From contig NZ_BCXH01000001.1 in NCBI RefSeq assembly GCF_001895005.1, forward strand, positions 62,001 to 126,000: a stretch of 64,000 nt of DNA, in the 5' to 3' direction. Below are positions 34,763-43,769 of this stretch, one piece after another. The notes under the pieces are model-generated. The model searched no databases. It was not told the origin of the DNA and worked only from the letters and a program-made list of their open reading frames with translations. This DNA is from Rhodococcus yunnanensis NBRC 103083. Its GTDB lineage: Bacteria > Actinomycetota > Actinomycetes > Mycobacteriales > Mycobacteriaceae. Every line of letters starts with the position of its first letter. Position 1 is the stretch's first letter. Made by a program: the position numbers and the translations under genes.

Positions 34763-36514
34763 CTAGCGCCCACCGGCCGAGGGGTTGGCGGCGAACCGGG
34801 CGAGTGTCGTGGACACTACCTCCGGGCGACCGTTGTTCTGAACCGGCGCGGCTGTCAGAACATCGATGTGGTTGTAGCCGGGAAGAACGATGGGGACGTC
34901 GGCGGGGTTGTTCGATTCCGGCAACGCGATACCGCCACCACCGTGGAAGGTGACTATCGGATTTCGGTTCACGCCGTCCAGATGAAGGTGGTTCTCGGCG
35001 ATGGACGGCGCGCCCGCCTGGCCCAGATCCAGGTTCAACCGCGACGGGAAATACCATTCGGTGAAGTCGAGGGGCGGTTCGCTGAGGCTACGTGCGACCT
35101 CGGCGACGGAGGACACCTCGCTGTCTCGGTTCGTGTAGGAGCCTTCGTCGGGAAGCGATGCAGCGGTACCGACCTCGTCGTAGTCCAGCCACCGATAGGT
35201 GACGTCGGGGTTGCCGTATACCGCGGGTGACGCCTTGTGGGCGTCGCCGAAAGCGCCGCTCCCGGTGTCTCCGAGTGCGATCTGGGACGGCAGCGGGAAC
35301 GACTTGTCGACGACGGGTCCTCCGGTGAAGAAGCCCATGCTCGATTGCAGGAAACCGAGGGGCTGTGAATTGTCGTCGAGCAAGGCGCCGACCGTGGCTT
35401 CGTTGGTGGCCCTGAGGTTCCGCACATCAGGAGACCCGGTGACTGCCATCGCGGCGTCCTTGGACAGCAGCGTACGGAGAGTCAGATCGATGTTGGTGTT
35501 CTTCGGTGCACGGTCGAGGAGTGCGTTCACGCCGTCGGGGTCCAACGTCGCGGCCAGGCCTGCAAGAGCGAGGAGGTTGGTCGTCTCCGGGTTGATCACA
35601 GCCGGCAGCCGGAGCACGGGGTAGGCGCTGTCGAGTGCGAGAGATGCTTGTTCCAGCGGCCCCGTCAGAAACGGCGGTAGTGCACCCAGATCCGGGGCGC
35701 CCGCCGCGGGCAGCCCGGCTTTGATGACTGTGTCGAGGGCGAAGTACCCACTGCACTGGTTGTATCCGGCATCGTCGGTGGTGGCGGCGTTACCGTCGAA
35801 GTCCCACTCCGCGAAGTATCCGGTGAGGAATCCGCCGAGCGAGTGTCCGCCGCAGAGCACCTTGTCCTTGCGCGTCCGGGGGTCGGGCAGCTCCAGCCGG
35901 AGAATGTCGTACTGGTCCCTCAACGTCTGTTCGAGGCCCTGGCTCTCGAGCCATCGCGTGTCCGGTCCGTCCGCGTATCCGGCGAACGTTCTGCCGTCGA
36001 CTTCCTCGCCGCTGAAGTAGTAGTTCGCGGCTGTGTCGAAATCTCTGGTCTTCAGCGCTGCTTGAACTCCGTGGTGATCTTCGAGGCAGTTCGATCGGCG
36101 GTCGAGTGCCCAGAACTCGACCGAATTGCCTTCGGCCGCTGCGGCTGCGACGGTGTTGCGTGCCACGCTGTCGAACGCCCCCGCACCTTCGAAGACGCCT
36201 GGTTGTGCGACGAGGATGCGGTCTGCGGCAGCGGAGTCCTCCGGGCCCGAGGACGAGCGCCAACGAAGGTAGGACAGTGTGTCGCACCGATCCGGGTGCG
36301 GGGCCACCTCTGCAGGCAACGGCACCCGCAGTGTGACCTCGGAGCTGATGACGCCGTCGACCGTGGAACTCGACGCCCACGGGGTCTCGGTCCGGGACGG
36401 ATCCGCGGCGGCGGTGGATCCGGTCACGACGATCAGCGGCGCTATCAGGGCCGCAGTTGCAGCAGAGGACACTAGGAGCCGAACTGCGTCGGATCGATAT
36501 CGGGACCGTCTCAT
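34763..36514 (-). CDS. Secreted alpha/beta-hydrolase-like protein
   Basis: 583 residues. A Sec signal peptide is clear: 'MRRSRYR' followed by a hydrophobic core and a cleavage site near 'TAAADP' (about residue 38). The mature part carries a lipase-type elbow 'GGHSLGGF' and a C-terminal 'PGYNHIDVLTAAP' histidine motif, suggesting an exported serine esterase or lipase. Cysteine pairs such as 'PDRCDTL' and 'SNCLED' may form disulfides. It is convergent with the MarR gene, 1 bp apart. Substrate unknown. Confidence 0.7.
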   Translation of the reverse strand: MRRSRYRSDAVRLLVSSAATAALIAPLIVVTGSTAAADPSRTETPWASSSTVDGVISSEVTLRVPLPAEVAPHPDRCDTLSYLRWRSSSGPEDSAAADRILVAQPGVFEGAGAFDSVARNTVAAAAAEGNSVEFWALDRRSNCLEDHHGVQAALKTRDFDTAANYYFSGEEVDGRTFAGYADGPDTRWLESQGLEQTLRDQYDILRLELPDPRTRKDKVLCGGHSLGGFLTGYFAEWDFDGNAATTDDAGYNQCSGYFALDTVIKAGLPAAGAPDLGALPPFLTGPLEQASLALDSAYPVLRLPAVINPETTNLLALAGLAATLDPDGVNALLDRAPKNTNIDLTLRTLLSKDAAMAVTGSPDVRNLRATNEATVGALLDDNSQPLGFLQSSMGFFTGGPVVDKSFPLPSQIALGDTGSGAFGDAHKASPAVYGNPDVTYRWLDYDEVGTAASLPDEGSYTNRDSEVSSVAEVARSLSEPPLDFTEWYFPSRLNLDLGQAGAPSIAENHLHLDGVNRNPIVTFHGGGGIALPESNNPADVPIVLPGYNHIDVLTAAPVQNNGRPEVVSTTLARFAANPSAGGR

Positions 36515-36630
36515 GACAGGGATCCTTACATGTTCTTCAGGTTACGAGGGTAAAGACTTTCCAACTCACTACGTACACGTCGAATCCTGGTCATGGTTCA
36601 CAAACGGTCCGTACGCGAGGGGGTGTAATT

Positions 36631-38163
36631 TCAGTGGGATTCGTACGAAACCCGCAGGAGATCCTTGCGAATCTTTCCCGTTGCATTGCGAGGGATGTCG
36701 TCGAGCACGACGAGCGATTTGGGTATCTTGTACTTGGCCAACCGAGGCATCAGGAACGCCACCATCGATTCATGGGTGATGGTGACCCCACCTTCGACAG
36801 TGACTGCAGCGCAACCGACCTCGCCCCATTTCGCATCACTGATTCCGAACACGGCACACCCGATGACCCCTGGCATGTTCAGCACCTCGGCTTCGACCTC
36901 GGCGGGGTAGATGTTCTCGCCACCGGAGATGATCATGTCCTTGAGGCGATCGACGACCGTCAAGTATCCCTCGTCGTCGACGGTACCCACGTCACCGGAA
37001 CGGAACCAGCCGTCCTCGGTGTGGGCATCGGCCGTCGCATCAGGGCGATTCCAGTACTCCTTCGTGACGTTGGGGCCGGAGATCTGGATTTCACCTCGCT
37101 CGCCCGTGGCGACCGGTTTGTTGTCCAGATCCACCACGCGCACGTCGGTGAAGAACTGAGGCGTACCCGTCGTGCCCAGTTTGCGTTCGACGTCGCGCGG
37201 ACCGAGCAGTGACGCGCCCGGGCCGGTTTCGGTCAGGCCGTAGCCCTGGCACAGGTTGATTCCTCGCGCAGTGTAGGTGCGGAGGGTGCGCGGCGGCACC
37301 GGAGCAGCGCCGACCACCCAGCGTCGAATCGACGTCACATCGGTTGTGCTCCAGTGTGGTTGGCTTGCCATCGCGTCGAGCATCGTCGGTACACCGAACG
37401 AGTACGTCACCTTCTCGGACTCGATGATCGCGAGGGCACGGCCCGGGTCGAAGCCTTCCTCGATGATCAACCGGCCACCTTTGAGTAACGTCGGTAGCGA
37501 CACCGTGTTCAACGCGGCGGTGTGAAACAGGGGAGCCATGACCAACGCGACCTCATCGCTCGTGAGATCGAGATCGATGATGGTGTTCAAGACGGCGAAC
37601 AGGACCAGGTTGTGGCTCAGAACGACGCCTTTCGGGCGTCCTGTGGTTCCCGAGGTGTACATGATCATGCAGTGGTCGTCGAGCGTGACCGCGACATCGA
37701 TTCGGTCGGTGGACGATGCCGCGATGATGGTGTCGTAGTCGAGCACAGAAGTGTCGAGGTCTGTGCTGGGGTCGGTGTCCAGCACGATTCGTCGAACGGT
37801 GCTCTCGGCTGCTTCGATGGATACCCCTGACAGGGCCGCGGCATGGAGCAAGATGCCCGAGCCCGAATCACGCAGAGCATAAGCAACTTCCGGCGCCGTC
37901 AGGCGAGCGTTCAGGGGTACGAAAACTGCACCGATCAGGCCCGTTGCGAAGAGGGCTTCCAGGTAGGCAGGGTGGTTGGGACTGAGCAGGGCGACGCGAT
38001 CACCGGCGCGCACACCCATCCCGCGCAGAGCATGTGCGAGGCGGGTGGCTCGCTCGGCGAGGTGTCGATATGTGTAGTCCACCGTGCGATAGCTGATCGC
38101 GACCGCGTCGGGTGACTGCCGAGCGCGCCGATAGGGCCAGGACCCGATGCCGTTGTTGAGCAC
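36631..38163 (-). CDS. couL: p-Hydroxycinnamoyl-CoA ligase (CouL-like)
   Basis: 510-residue acyl-adenylate-forming ligase: P-loop 'MYTSGTTGRPKG', 'YGLTETGP', hinge 'FRSGDVG...DRLKDMIISGGENIYP', and catalytic Lys in 'RNATGKIRKD'. It activates a carboxylic acid to its CoA ester with ATP. The run couN-couO-couM-couL with a divergent MarR gene matches the gene set reported for p-hydroxycinnamate catabolism in Rhodococcus jostii RHA1, so p-coumarate and ferulate are likely substrates. It is the last gene of the operon, 39 bp after couM. Other aryl acids are possible. Confidence 0.75.
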   Translation of the reverse strand: MLNNGIGSWPYRRARQSPDAVAISYRTVDYTYRHLAERATRLAHALRGMGVRAGDRVALLSPNHPAYLEALFATGLIGAVFVPLNARLTAPEVAYALRDSGSGILLHAAALSGVSIEAAESTVRRIVLDTDPSTDLDTSVLDYDTIIAASSTDRIDVAVTLDDHCMIMYTSGTTGRPKGVVLSHNLVLFAVLNTIIDLDLTSDEVALVMAPLFHTAALNTVSLPTLLKGGRLIIEEGFDPGRALAIIESEKVTYSFGVPTMLDAMASQPHWSTTDVTSIRRWVVGAAPVPPRTLRTYTARGINLCQGYGLTETGPGASLLGPRDVERKLGTTGTPQFFTDVRVVDLDNKPVATGERGEIQISGPNVTKEYWNRPDATADAHTEDGWFRSGDVGTVDDEGYLTVVDRLKDMIISGGENIYPAEVEAEVLNMPGVIGCAVFGISDAKWGEVGCAAVTVEGGVTITHESMVAFLMPRLAKYKIPKSLVVLDDIPRNATGKIRKDLLRVSYESH

Positions 38164-38202
38164 GCGATTGTCTCCTTGTCAGGTGCAGCTCGGCGGAAGT
38201 CG

Positions 38203-38673
38203 TCACTCGAAGAAACGGTAGATGGCTTCGACTACGACGGCGGGGCGTTCACTGCCCTCGAGTTCGATGAGGCCATCGACGGTCAGCTGGGCGCCGCCCT
38301 TGGGGAGTTGCTCGAGAGCCTTGAGTGTGGCCTGAAGTCGAACGCGACCGTCTGCCGGCACCGGGCTGGTGAAGCGGACCTTGTTCAGGCCGTAGTTGAC
38401 CGCGGTGGTGACACTGCGCACTTCGAGCACTTGTTCCCACATGGGAATGATCAGCGACAAGCTGAGGTAACCGTGCGCGACCGGGCCACCGAACGGGCTT
38501 TCCTTCTTCGCTCGCTCCGGATCGGTGTGAATCCACTGGTGATCGTCGGTGGCGTCGGCGAAGGTGTTGATTCGGTCTTGAGCGACCTCGATCCAGTCGC
38601 TGGTGCCGAGGACGGTTCCGACGAGGGGCTCGAGGTCGGCCAGCGTAGCGACTGCTGTTGTCTGCAATGGCAT
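38203..38673 (-). CDS. couM: MaoC-family hydratase (CouM-like)
   Basis: 156-residue hot-dog-fold enoyl-CoA hydratase. The catalytic Asp/His region is visible as 'ATDDHQWIHTDPERA', followed by 'GPVAHGYLSLSL'. In the cou pathway it would hydrate p-coumaroyl-CoA to the 3-hydroxyacyl-CoA. The ATG at 38671-38673 has AGGAA upstream; the frame runs on as a shadow of couO. It sits 8 bp after couO. Confidence 0.82.
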   Translation of the reverse strand: MPLQTTAVATLADLEPLVGTVLGTSDWIEVAQDRINTFADATDDHQWIHTDPERAKKESPFGGPVAHGYLSLSLIIPMWEQVLEVRSVTTAVNYGLNKVRFTSPVPADGRVRLQATLKALEQLPKGGAQLTVDGLIELEGSERPAVVVEAIYRFFE

Positions 38674-38681
38674 GTGGGTTC

Positions 38682-39575
38682 CTATCGAGTGATGCCGAGA
38701 ACGCGCATCGCGTTCTGCTTGAAGATGAGCGGTACTGCTTCGGCTTTGATGTCGAGATCGGCGAAGTCCTTCATCCATCGGTCGACCTGGATGACGGGAA
38801 AGTCGGATCCGAACAGAACCTTGTGTCGAAGCATGCCGCTCGCTGCGCGAACCAGCTGGGGCGGAAAGTACTTCGGTGACCAACCGGACAGATCGATGTA
38901 GACGTTCGACTTGTGGGTGGCGATGGCGATCTGGGAGTCCACCCACGGCACCGACGGGTGAGCCAGCACGATGGTCAGATCGGGGAAATCGGCCGCGACG
39001 TCGTCGATGAGCATCGGGTCGGAGTAGCGGAGTTTGATTCCATGGCCGCCCGGAAGGCCGGCTCCGATTCCGGTCTGACCGGTGTGGAAGAGCGCTGGAA
39101 CGCCGGCTTCGGTGATCGCGTCGTACAGCGGGTAGTACCTGCGGTCGTTCGGTTCGAATCCCTGCATGCTCGGATGAAACTTGAATCCCTTGACTCCGTA
39201 TTCGTCGACCAGACGTCGGGCGCGCGTGATCGCAGCTTTGCCTTGCAGGGGGTCGACGGAACCGAACGGAATCAACACGTCGTTGTTGGCGGCGGCGAGT
39301 TCGGCGATTTCCTCCACTGAATTGGACGGGTGCCCGGTGGCCGATTGTGCGTCGACGGTGAAGACCACCGCGGCCATGTTCCGCGCACGGTAATGATCGG
39401 CGATCGCCTGCGCGGTCGGTGTGCGGTCCTCGCCGGACTTGAAGTACTTGGCAGAGGCGTCCATCAGCTCGTCGTCGAGCGATCGATGCCCGCATCCGTC
39501 GATCTCCACGTGAGTGTGAATATCGATCGCCGCGATGGAATCGAAATCGATTGCGTAGTCGTATTTGTCGGTCAC
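38682..39575 (-). CDS. couO: Amidohydrolase_2-family 3-ketoacyl-CoA hydrolase (CouO-like)
   Basis: 297 residues, TIM-barrel amidohydrolase_2: metal motif 'DIHTHVE' at the N-terminus, 'FKFHPSMQ', 'LFHTGQ', 'LAHPSVPW' and 'FGSDFPV'. In the RHA1 cou pathway this type of enzyme is reported to cleave 4-hydroxyphenyl-beta-ketoacyl-CoA hydrolytically, giving 4-hydroxybenzoate and acetyl-CoA, instead of a thiolase. Starts at GTG (39573-39575) overlapping the couN stop (GTGA). A longer upstream frame is a shadow of couN. A decarboxylase role is the alternative. Confidence 0.75.
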   Translation of the reverse strand: MTDKYDYAIDFDSIAAIDIHTHVEIDGCGHRSLDDELMDASAKYFKSGEDRTPTAQAIADHYRARNMAAVVFTVDAQSATGHPSNSVEEIAELAAANNDVLIPFGSVDPLQGKAAITRARRLVDEYGVKGFKFHPSMQGFEPNDRRYYPLYDAITEAGVPALFHTGQTGIGAGLPGGHGIKLRYSDPMLIDDVAADFPDLTIVLAHPSVPWVDSQIAIATHKSNVYIDLSGWSPKYFPPQLVRAASGMLRHKVLFGSDFPVIQVDRWMKDFADLDIKAEAVPLIFKQNAMRVLGITR

Positions 39576-40483
39576 TTCGCCGTCAACTCTGCTGGGAATT
39601 GCTCGCCGACGGTCTGGAGTGCGGCGTCGAAATCGGCGGTCCACCGGCCTGCGATGTCGTCCGCCGACCACCCGTTGTCGTGGAACGACTGCGCAGTCAG
39701 CTCCGGGTGTGACCACAGTGCGAGGCGGTCACCGCCGACGGAAAAGGCTTGCCCGGTGATCCCCGATGCCGATTCGGAGGCGAGGAACGAGACGATGCCT
39801 GCTGCATCCTCCGGTGAACCCATGCCGACTTCGCGTCGCATGATCGGGGGGAGGGCGCCGGTGGTCCTGGCCGCCTCGATGTACGGGGCGAAAATGGGCA
39901 CGGTCTCGGTCATCGCAGTGACCGCAACCGGGCAGACGGCATTGGCGGTGATTCCTGCGCGGACGAGTTCCATGGCCCAGGTTCGGACCATGCCGACGAT
40001 CGCGGCCTTCGCGCCGGAGTAGTTGGTCTGGCCGAAGTTGCCGCGCTGTCCGGCAGGCGAGCCTATGCAGATGATTCGGCCGCCGTCTCCTTGCTCGCGC
40101 ATCGTCAGCACGGCTTCGCGGACGCAGGTGAACGTCCCTCGCAGATGGACGTCGATCACGGCATCGAAGTCGTCGTCGGTCATTTTCCACAAGACCTTGT
40201 CACGCAGAATTCCTGCGTTGGTGACCATGATGTCGAGACGGCCGAAGGCCTCGACAGCTCCGCGGACGAGGGCTCGGGCGGTCTCGGTGCTCCCGACGGG
40301 TGCGACGACCGCAACTGCGCGCCCGCCTGCGTCGACGATGTCGGCGACGGCGGAGTCCGCGGTGGTCTTGTTGACGTCGTTGATCACTACTGCGGCTCCA
40401 TGGGCGGCGAGGTCGCGTGCGTACGCGAGCCCCAGTCCCTGCCCGCTACCGGTGACGACGGCGACTTTGTTGCTCAGATCCAC
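39572..40483 (-). CDS. couN: SDR 3-hydroxyacyl-CoA dehydrogenase (CouN-like)
   Basis: 303 residues: 'TGSGQGLG', 'TNAGI', Ser in 'CIGSPAGQ', Tyr/Lys in 'YSGAKAA', with a C-terminal extension of about 50 residues. It would oxidise the 3-hydroxyacyl-CoA made by CouM to the beta-ketoacyl-CoA used by CouO. GTG at 40481-40483 has GGGGGT upstream and was preferred over ATG 40504, which has none. First gene of the operon; its promoter region shares the palindrome with the divergent MarR gene. Confidence 0.75.
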   Translation of the reverse strand: MDLSNKVAVVTGSGQGLGLAYARDLAAHGAAVVINDVNKTTADSAVADIVDAGGRAVAVVAPVGSTETARALVRGAVEAFGRLDIMVTNAGILRDKVLWKMTDDDFDAVIDVHLRGTFTCVREAVLTMREQGDGGRIICIGSPAGQRGNFGQTNYSGAKAAIVGMVRTWAMELVRAGITANAVCPVAVTAMTETVPIFAPYIEAARTTGALPPIMRREVGMGSPEDAAGIVSFLASESASGITGQAFSVGGDRLALWSHPELTAQSFHDNGWSADDIAGRWTADFDAALQTVGEQFPAELTAK

Positions 40484-40532
40484 GAATGACCCCCGTTGTT
40501 GCATCGATGTAAGCCGGGCCCATGGAATCATC

Positions 40533-40558
40533 TATAATTGACAAAGTCAATGATTGAC
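40533..40558. promoter_or_regulatory. Candidate CouR operator overlapping a TATAAT box
   Basis: ATTGAC-AAA-GTCAAT (40537-40551) is a perfect 15-bp palindrome, followed by a further half site ATTGAC at 40553-40558. A plus-strand TATAAT (40533-40538) overlaps its left edge, so bound repressor would block transcription. It lies between the divergent couN and couR genes, where a MarR-type operator is expected. Confidence 0.72.
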
Positions 40559-40595
40559 GAAATGGTAACATTCGTGGTCGATGAAAGGCAGAGAC

Positions 40596-41063
40596 ATGAA
40601 TCATCGGCCAGTGCTCGAGGACGACCTGGGTTTCCTGCTCACCCGCGCCGGAGCCACCATGGTGCGTGAGGCCAACACCGCGTTGGCAGCGGTCGATCTC
40701 AAAGTGCGCCCGTATACGGTGCTTTCTCTGGCGTGCGAGGACGGCGGCGGCGTCGCGCAGCGCCGGATCGCGGCCGACATGGGTCTCGATCCCAGTCAGA
40801 TCGTCGGGCTCATCGACGATCTGGAATCTCGGGATCTGGTTGTTCGGACCCCTGATTCCGGCGATCGACGCAACAAACTCATCGTCGCCACCGCCGACGG
40901 ACGCGCGTTGTGCGAGCAGGCACGCGAACTCGTCGCAGCAGTGTCCACCCGGCTGTTCGCGGATGTGGATGCAGAACTTCTCGACCAGATGCGGACAGTG
41001 CTCTCGGGGCTGGCATTTCCGGAGGCGGCACCCATCGGCACACGCACTGTCCGGCAGGCTTGA
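40596..41063 (+). CDS. couR: MarR-family repressor (CouR-like)
   Basis: 155 residues: winged HTH with 'AQRRIAADMGLDPSQIVGLIDDLESRDLVVR' and wing 'DSGDRRNKLIVATADG'. It diverges from the couNOML operon across a perfect palindrome. CouR of RHA1 is reported to release DNA on binding p-coumaroyl-CoA, and the same is inferred here. ATG 40596 was chosen because AAAGG lies at good distance; ATG 40581 would add five residues. Confidence 0.78.
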   Translation: MNHRPVLEDDLGFLLTRAGATMVREANTALAAVDLKVRPYTVLSLACEDGGGVAQRRIAADMGLDPSQIVGLIDDLESRDLVVRTPDSGDRRNKLIVATADGRALCEQARELVAAVSTRLFADVDAELLDQMRTVLSGLAFPEAAPIGTRTVRQA

Positions 41064-41205
41064 TCGGTCGGCTCTGCGTGCCCTGGTGATACCGGCGACG
41101 GCAATGATCACCGCAAACCAATACCTCCAGCAGTGGGTGCCGAATGCATACACAGAGGCGTTCGGTCGACGCCGTGGGTGCAGGTAGGCAGCGAGGAGCG
41201 AGTTC

Positions 41206-41640
41206 ATGCGGGGCGACAGGAACCATCTGAGGCTTGTCGGACATCGAGCCGACATCTCTGCTTCGATCCTCGAACCAGACAATGTCGCGAACGTGATCAC
41301 CGTTCATATCGACAATGTGCGTCCAGGTCAGGTCTGTGAGGTCCTGCACGGGGGTGTGTTCTCCCTGAGCCATCGAGTGTCGGTACCCGAGGGGCGCACC
41401 AGCATTACGATCCCTACCTTCGCCCTTGCGCCGGGACGCTACGAACTATCGCTCCGCGTCGACGGAACCGTCGCACCCGCGATCGACATGCAGACCGACG
41501 TGGTGAGCGAACGAGCTGAGCGGCCGAAATCTGCGGTGTCCTCGGGGAGGCCGTCGGCGCTGAACCACCGAGCCGGCACTGCCGGACCGCGGAGTCGCCC
41601 ACACGTCCGGCCGGGTCAGATACCGGCTCGTTCCTGCTAG
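41206..41640 (+). CDS. Hypothetical protein, beta-rich N-terminal half
   Basis: 144 codons preceded by GAGGAG at proper distance from the ATG, with coding-like third positions over the first 100 codons. Residues 10-100 look like a small beta-sandwich ('NVITVHIDNVRPGQVCEVL', 'ALAPGRYELSLRVDG'). The last 40 residues are basic and low-complexity, so the end may be degenerate. No family recognised. It lies alone between couR and the IclR gene. Confidence 0.45.
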   Translation: MRGDRNHLRLVGHRADISASILEPDNVANVITVHIDNVRPGQVCEVLHGGVFSLSHRVSVPEGRTSITIPTFALAPGRYELSLRVDGTVAPAIDMQTDVVSERAERPKSAVSSGRPSALNHRAGTAGPRSRPHVRPGQIPARSC

Positions 41641-41735
41641 ACAGGTCCCTTCGCGCGTAGGCGGTCGGCGATGACATTCTCACGTGCGCGCATCGCGTAG
41701 GCGTCGATCGTGCCTGGGTGTGGTGGAGTGTGTGA

Positions 41736-42488
41736 ATGGCGGGAAACACCTCGGTGCCAGGGCAGTCGGTCTCGTCGCGGCTGCTCGCGGTGCTGGCGGT
41801 GTTCGACGAGAGCCATCGCTCGATGACGTTGACCGACATCGCACGACGGGCGGGACTCGCCGTTCCCACGGCACATCGGCTCGTTGCCGAGCTGTCCGCG
41901 TGGGGTGCGTTGGTGCGAGCCGGCACCGGCGAGTACGTCGTCGGTCGACGATTGTGGGAGCTGGGCATGCTGGCCCCGGACCAGTCCGACCTGCGCGAGG
42001 TCGCGTCGCCTTTTCTGCACGACCTCTACGGGGCCACGCTCGCGACGGTCCACCTGGCGATCCGCGACGGGGATCAAGTGCTGTACCTCGATCGCCTTGC
42101 CGGGCACGCATCGGTGCCGGTGGTCAGTCGCGTCGGCTCCCGTCTGCCGTTGCACGCGACGGGCGTCGGTAAGGTGCTGCTCGCATTCGCTCCCGCGGAC
42201 GTCCGAGACCGAGTCTTCGGATCGTTGACGAGGGTCACCCCGTACACGATCACTCATGCAGGCAAGTTGGGCAGCGAATTGCGCAGGGTTCACCGCGAGG
42301 GTTTCGCTCAGACGGTGGAAGAAATGTCGCTCGGCGCCTGCTCGGTGGCGGTACCTGTGCGGTCGACGACGGGCACCGTGATCGCGGCGCTCGGGATCGT
42401 CGTTCCCAGTTTGGGTCGAGACCGGGCGAGATTGGGTGCAGCCCTCCATGTTGCATCGCAGGGCATCGGCCGAAGTTTTCGCAGCTGA
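41736..42488 (+). CDS. IclR-family regulator of pob/pca genes
   Basis: 250 residues: N-terminal winged HTH ('MTLTDIARRAGLAVPTAHRLVAELSAWGAL') and IclR effector domain ('DGDQVLYLDRLAG', 'LHATGVGKVLLAF', 'IAALGIVVPS'). PobR and PcaR/PcaU belong to this family and sense 4-hydroxybenzoate or protocatechuate/3-oxoadipate. It is followed on the same strand, after 60 bp, by pobA and the pca genes, with a palindrome in the gap. Whether it is activator or repressor cannot be read from sequence. Confidence 0.85.
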   Translation: MAGNTSVPGQSVSSRLLAVLAVFDESHRSMTLTDIARRAGLAVPTAHRLVAELSAWGALVRAGTGEYVVGRRLWELGMLAPDQSDLREVASPFLHDLYGATLATVHLAIRDGDQVLYLDRLAGHASVPVVSRVGSRLPLHATGVGKVLLAFAPADVRDRVFGSLTRVTPYTITHAGKLGSELRRVHREGFAQTVEEMSLGACSVAVPVRSTTGTVIAALGIVVPSLGRDRARLGAALHVASQGIGRSFRS

Positions 42489-42505
42489 CTTTCACTGAGT
42501 GAAAG
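42489..42505. promoter_or_regulatory. Candidate IclR operator, CTTTCAC-TGA-GTGAAAG
   Basis: A perfect 7-bp inverted repeat with a 3-bp centre begins directly after the IclR stop codon, 43 bp before pobA. Its length and symmetry suit an IclR-family dimer site at the pobA promoter. Confidence 0.65.
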
Positions 42506-42548
42506 AACTGCGTGGTGGTGGCCCCAATCACGGTGTGTACTGCTCCTC

Positions 42549-43724
42549 ATGCGCACTGAGGTCGCCATCATCGGCGCCGGCCCGGCCGGACTACTGCTGT
42601 CACATCTGCTCGCCGAGCAGGGAATCGATTCGGTGGTCATCGAGACGCGAAGCCAGGACTACGTCCTGTCTCGGATTCGAGCAGGGATCCTCGAACACTC
42701 CACCGTTCAGCTCCTCGACGACATAGGGCTCGGTACGCGGTTACGCGCCGAGGGTCAGCAGCACCGCGGAATCTATCTGCAGTGGCCGGAGGAGCGGCAC
42801 CACATCGACTTCACCGAGCTGGTCGATCGCAGCGTATGGGTGTACGGCCAGACCGAGGTCACCAAAGACCTGGCGGCGGCACGAGAAGCTGCAGGTCAGC
42901 AGATCTTCTACGAGGTGACCGACACCGCCGTGCACGAGGTCGACACCGAATCTCCCTACGTGAGTTTCGTCGACTCTTCGGGCCGGCACGTACGAATCGA
43001 CGCCGCAGTGATCGCCGGATGCGACGGGTCCTTCGGCCCATCTCGCGCGGCCGTGCCGGACCGAGTCCGGCAGACCTGGGAGCGGACGTATCCGTACTCG
43101 TGGCTCGGCGTACTCGCCGACGTCGCACCCTCGACGGACGAGCTCATCTACGCCTGGCACTCGGACGGTTTCGCGATGCACTCCATGCGATCGGCCACGG
43201 TCAGCAGGTTGTACCTTCAGGTGCCGAACGGCACCGACGTGAACACCTGGTCCGACGACCGGATCTGGGATGCACTCTCGACGCGGCTCGGTCACGGTCA
43301 GAACGGGTGGACACTCCAGCCCGGCCCCATCACCGACAAGAGCGTCTTGCCCATGCGCAGCTACGTGCAGACACCGATGCGTCACGGTCGGCTGTTTCTC
43401 GCAGGCGACGCCGCGCACATCGTTCCACCGACAGGTGCCAAAGGACTCAACCTTGCAGTGGCAGACGTGGCGACCCTGGCGCCGGCTCTGACGGCACTGT
43501 TACGCAAGAACGACGGCTCCTTGGCCGATTCCTACAGCGATGACGCGCTCCGCCGCGTGTGGAGATGCACGCACTTCTCGTGGTGGATGACCACGATGCT
43601 CCACACCAGCGACGACCCGTTCGACGCGCAACTTCAGCTCTCGCAACTGCGTTGGGTCGCCGGCAGCGAAGCAGGCGCGACCGGATTGGCCGAGAACTAC
43701 GCAGGATTGCCCATCGGATTCTGA
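42549..43724 (+). CDS. pobA: 4-Hydroxybenzoate 3-monooxygenase PobA
   Basis: 391 residues, standard for class A flavoprotein p-hydroxybenzoate hydroxylases. FAD motif 'IIGAGPAGLLLSHLL', substrate-side 'RIRAGILEHSTVQLL', DG motif 'AGCDGSFGPSR' and GD motif 'LFLAGDAAHIVPPTGAKGLN' are all present. It converts 4-hydroxybenzoate, NAD(P)H and O2 to protocatechuate. It links the couNOML operon upstream with pcaHGBL, 45 bp downstream. Confidence 0.94.
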   Translation: MRTEVAIIGAGPAGLLLSHLLAEQGIDSVVIETRSQDYVLSRIRAGILEHSTVQLLDDIGLGTRLRAEGQQHRGIYLQWPEERHHIDFTELVDRSVWVYGQTEVTKDLAAAREAAGQQIFYEVTDTAVHEVDTESPYVSFVDSSGRHVRIDAAVIAGCDGSFGPSRAAVPDRVRQTWERTYPYSWLGVLADVAPSTDELIYAWHSDGFAMHSMRSATVSRLYLQVPNGTDVNTWSDDRIWDALSTRLGHGQNGWTLQPGPITDKSVLPMRSYVQTPMRHGRLFLAGDAAHIVPPTGAKGLNLAVADVATLAPALTALLRKNDGSLADSYSDDALRRVWRCTHFSWWMTTMLHTSDDPFDAQLQLSQLRWVAGSEAGATGLAENYAGLPIGF

Positions 43725-43769
43725 GCACGCTGCCGGACAACGCCTTTCGATAGATCAAGGATCGCAGAC

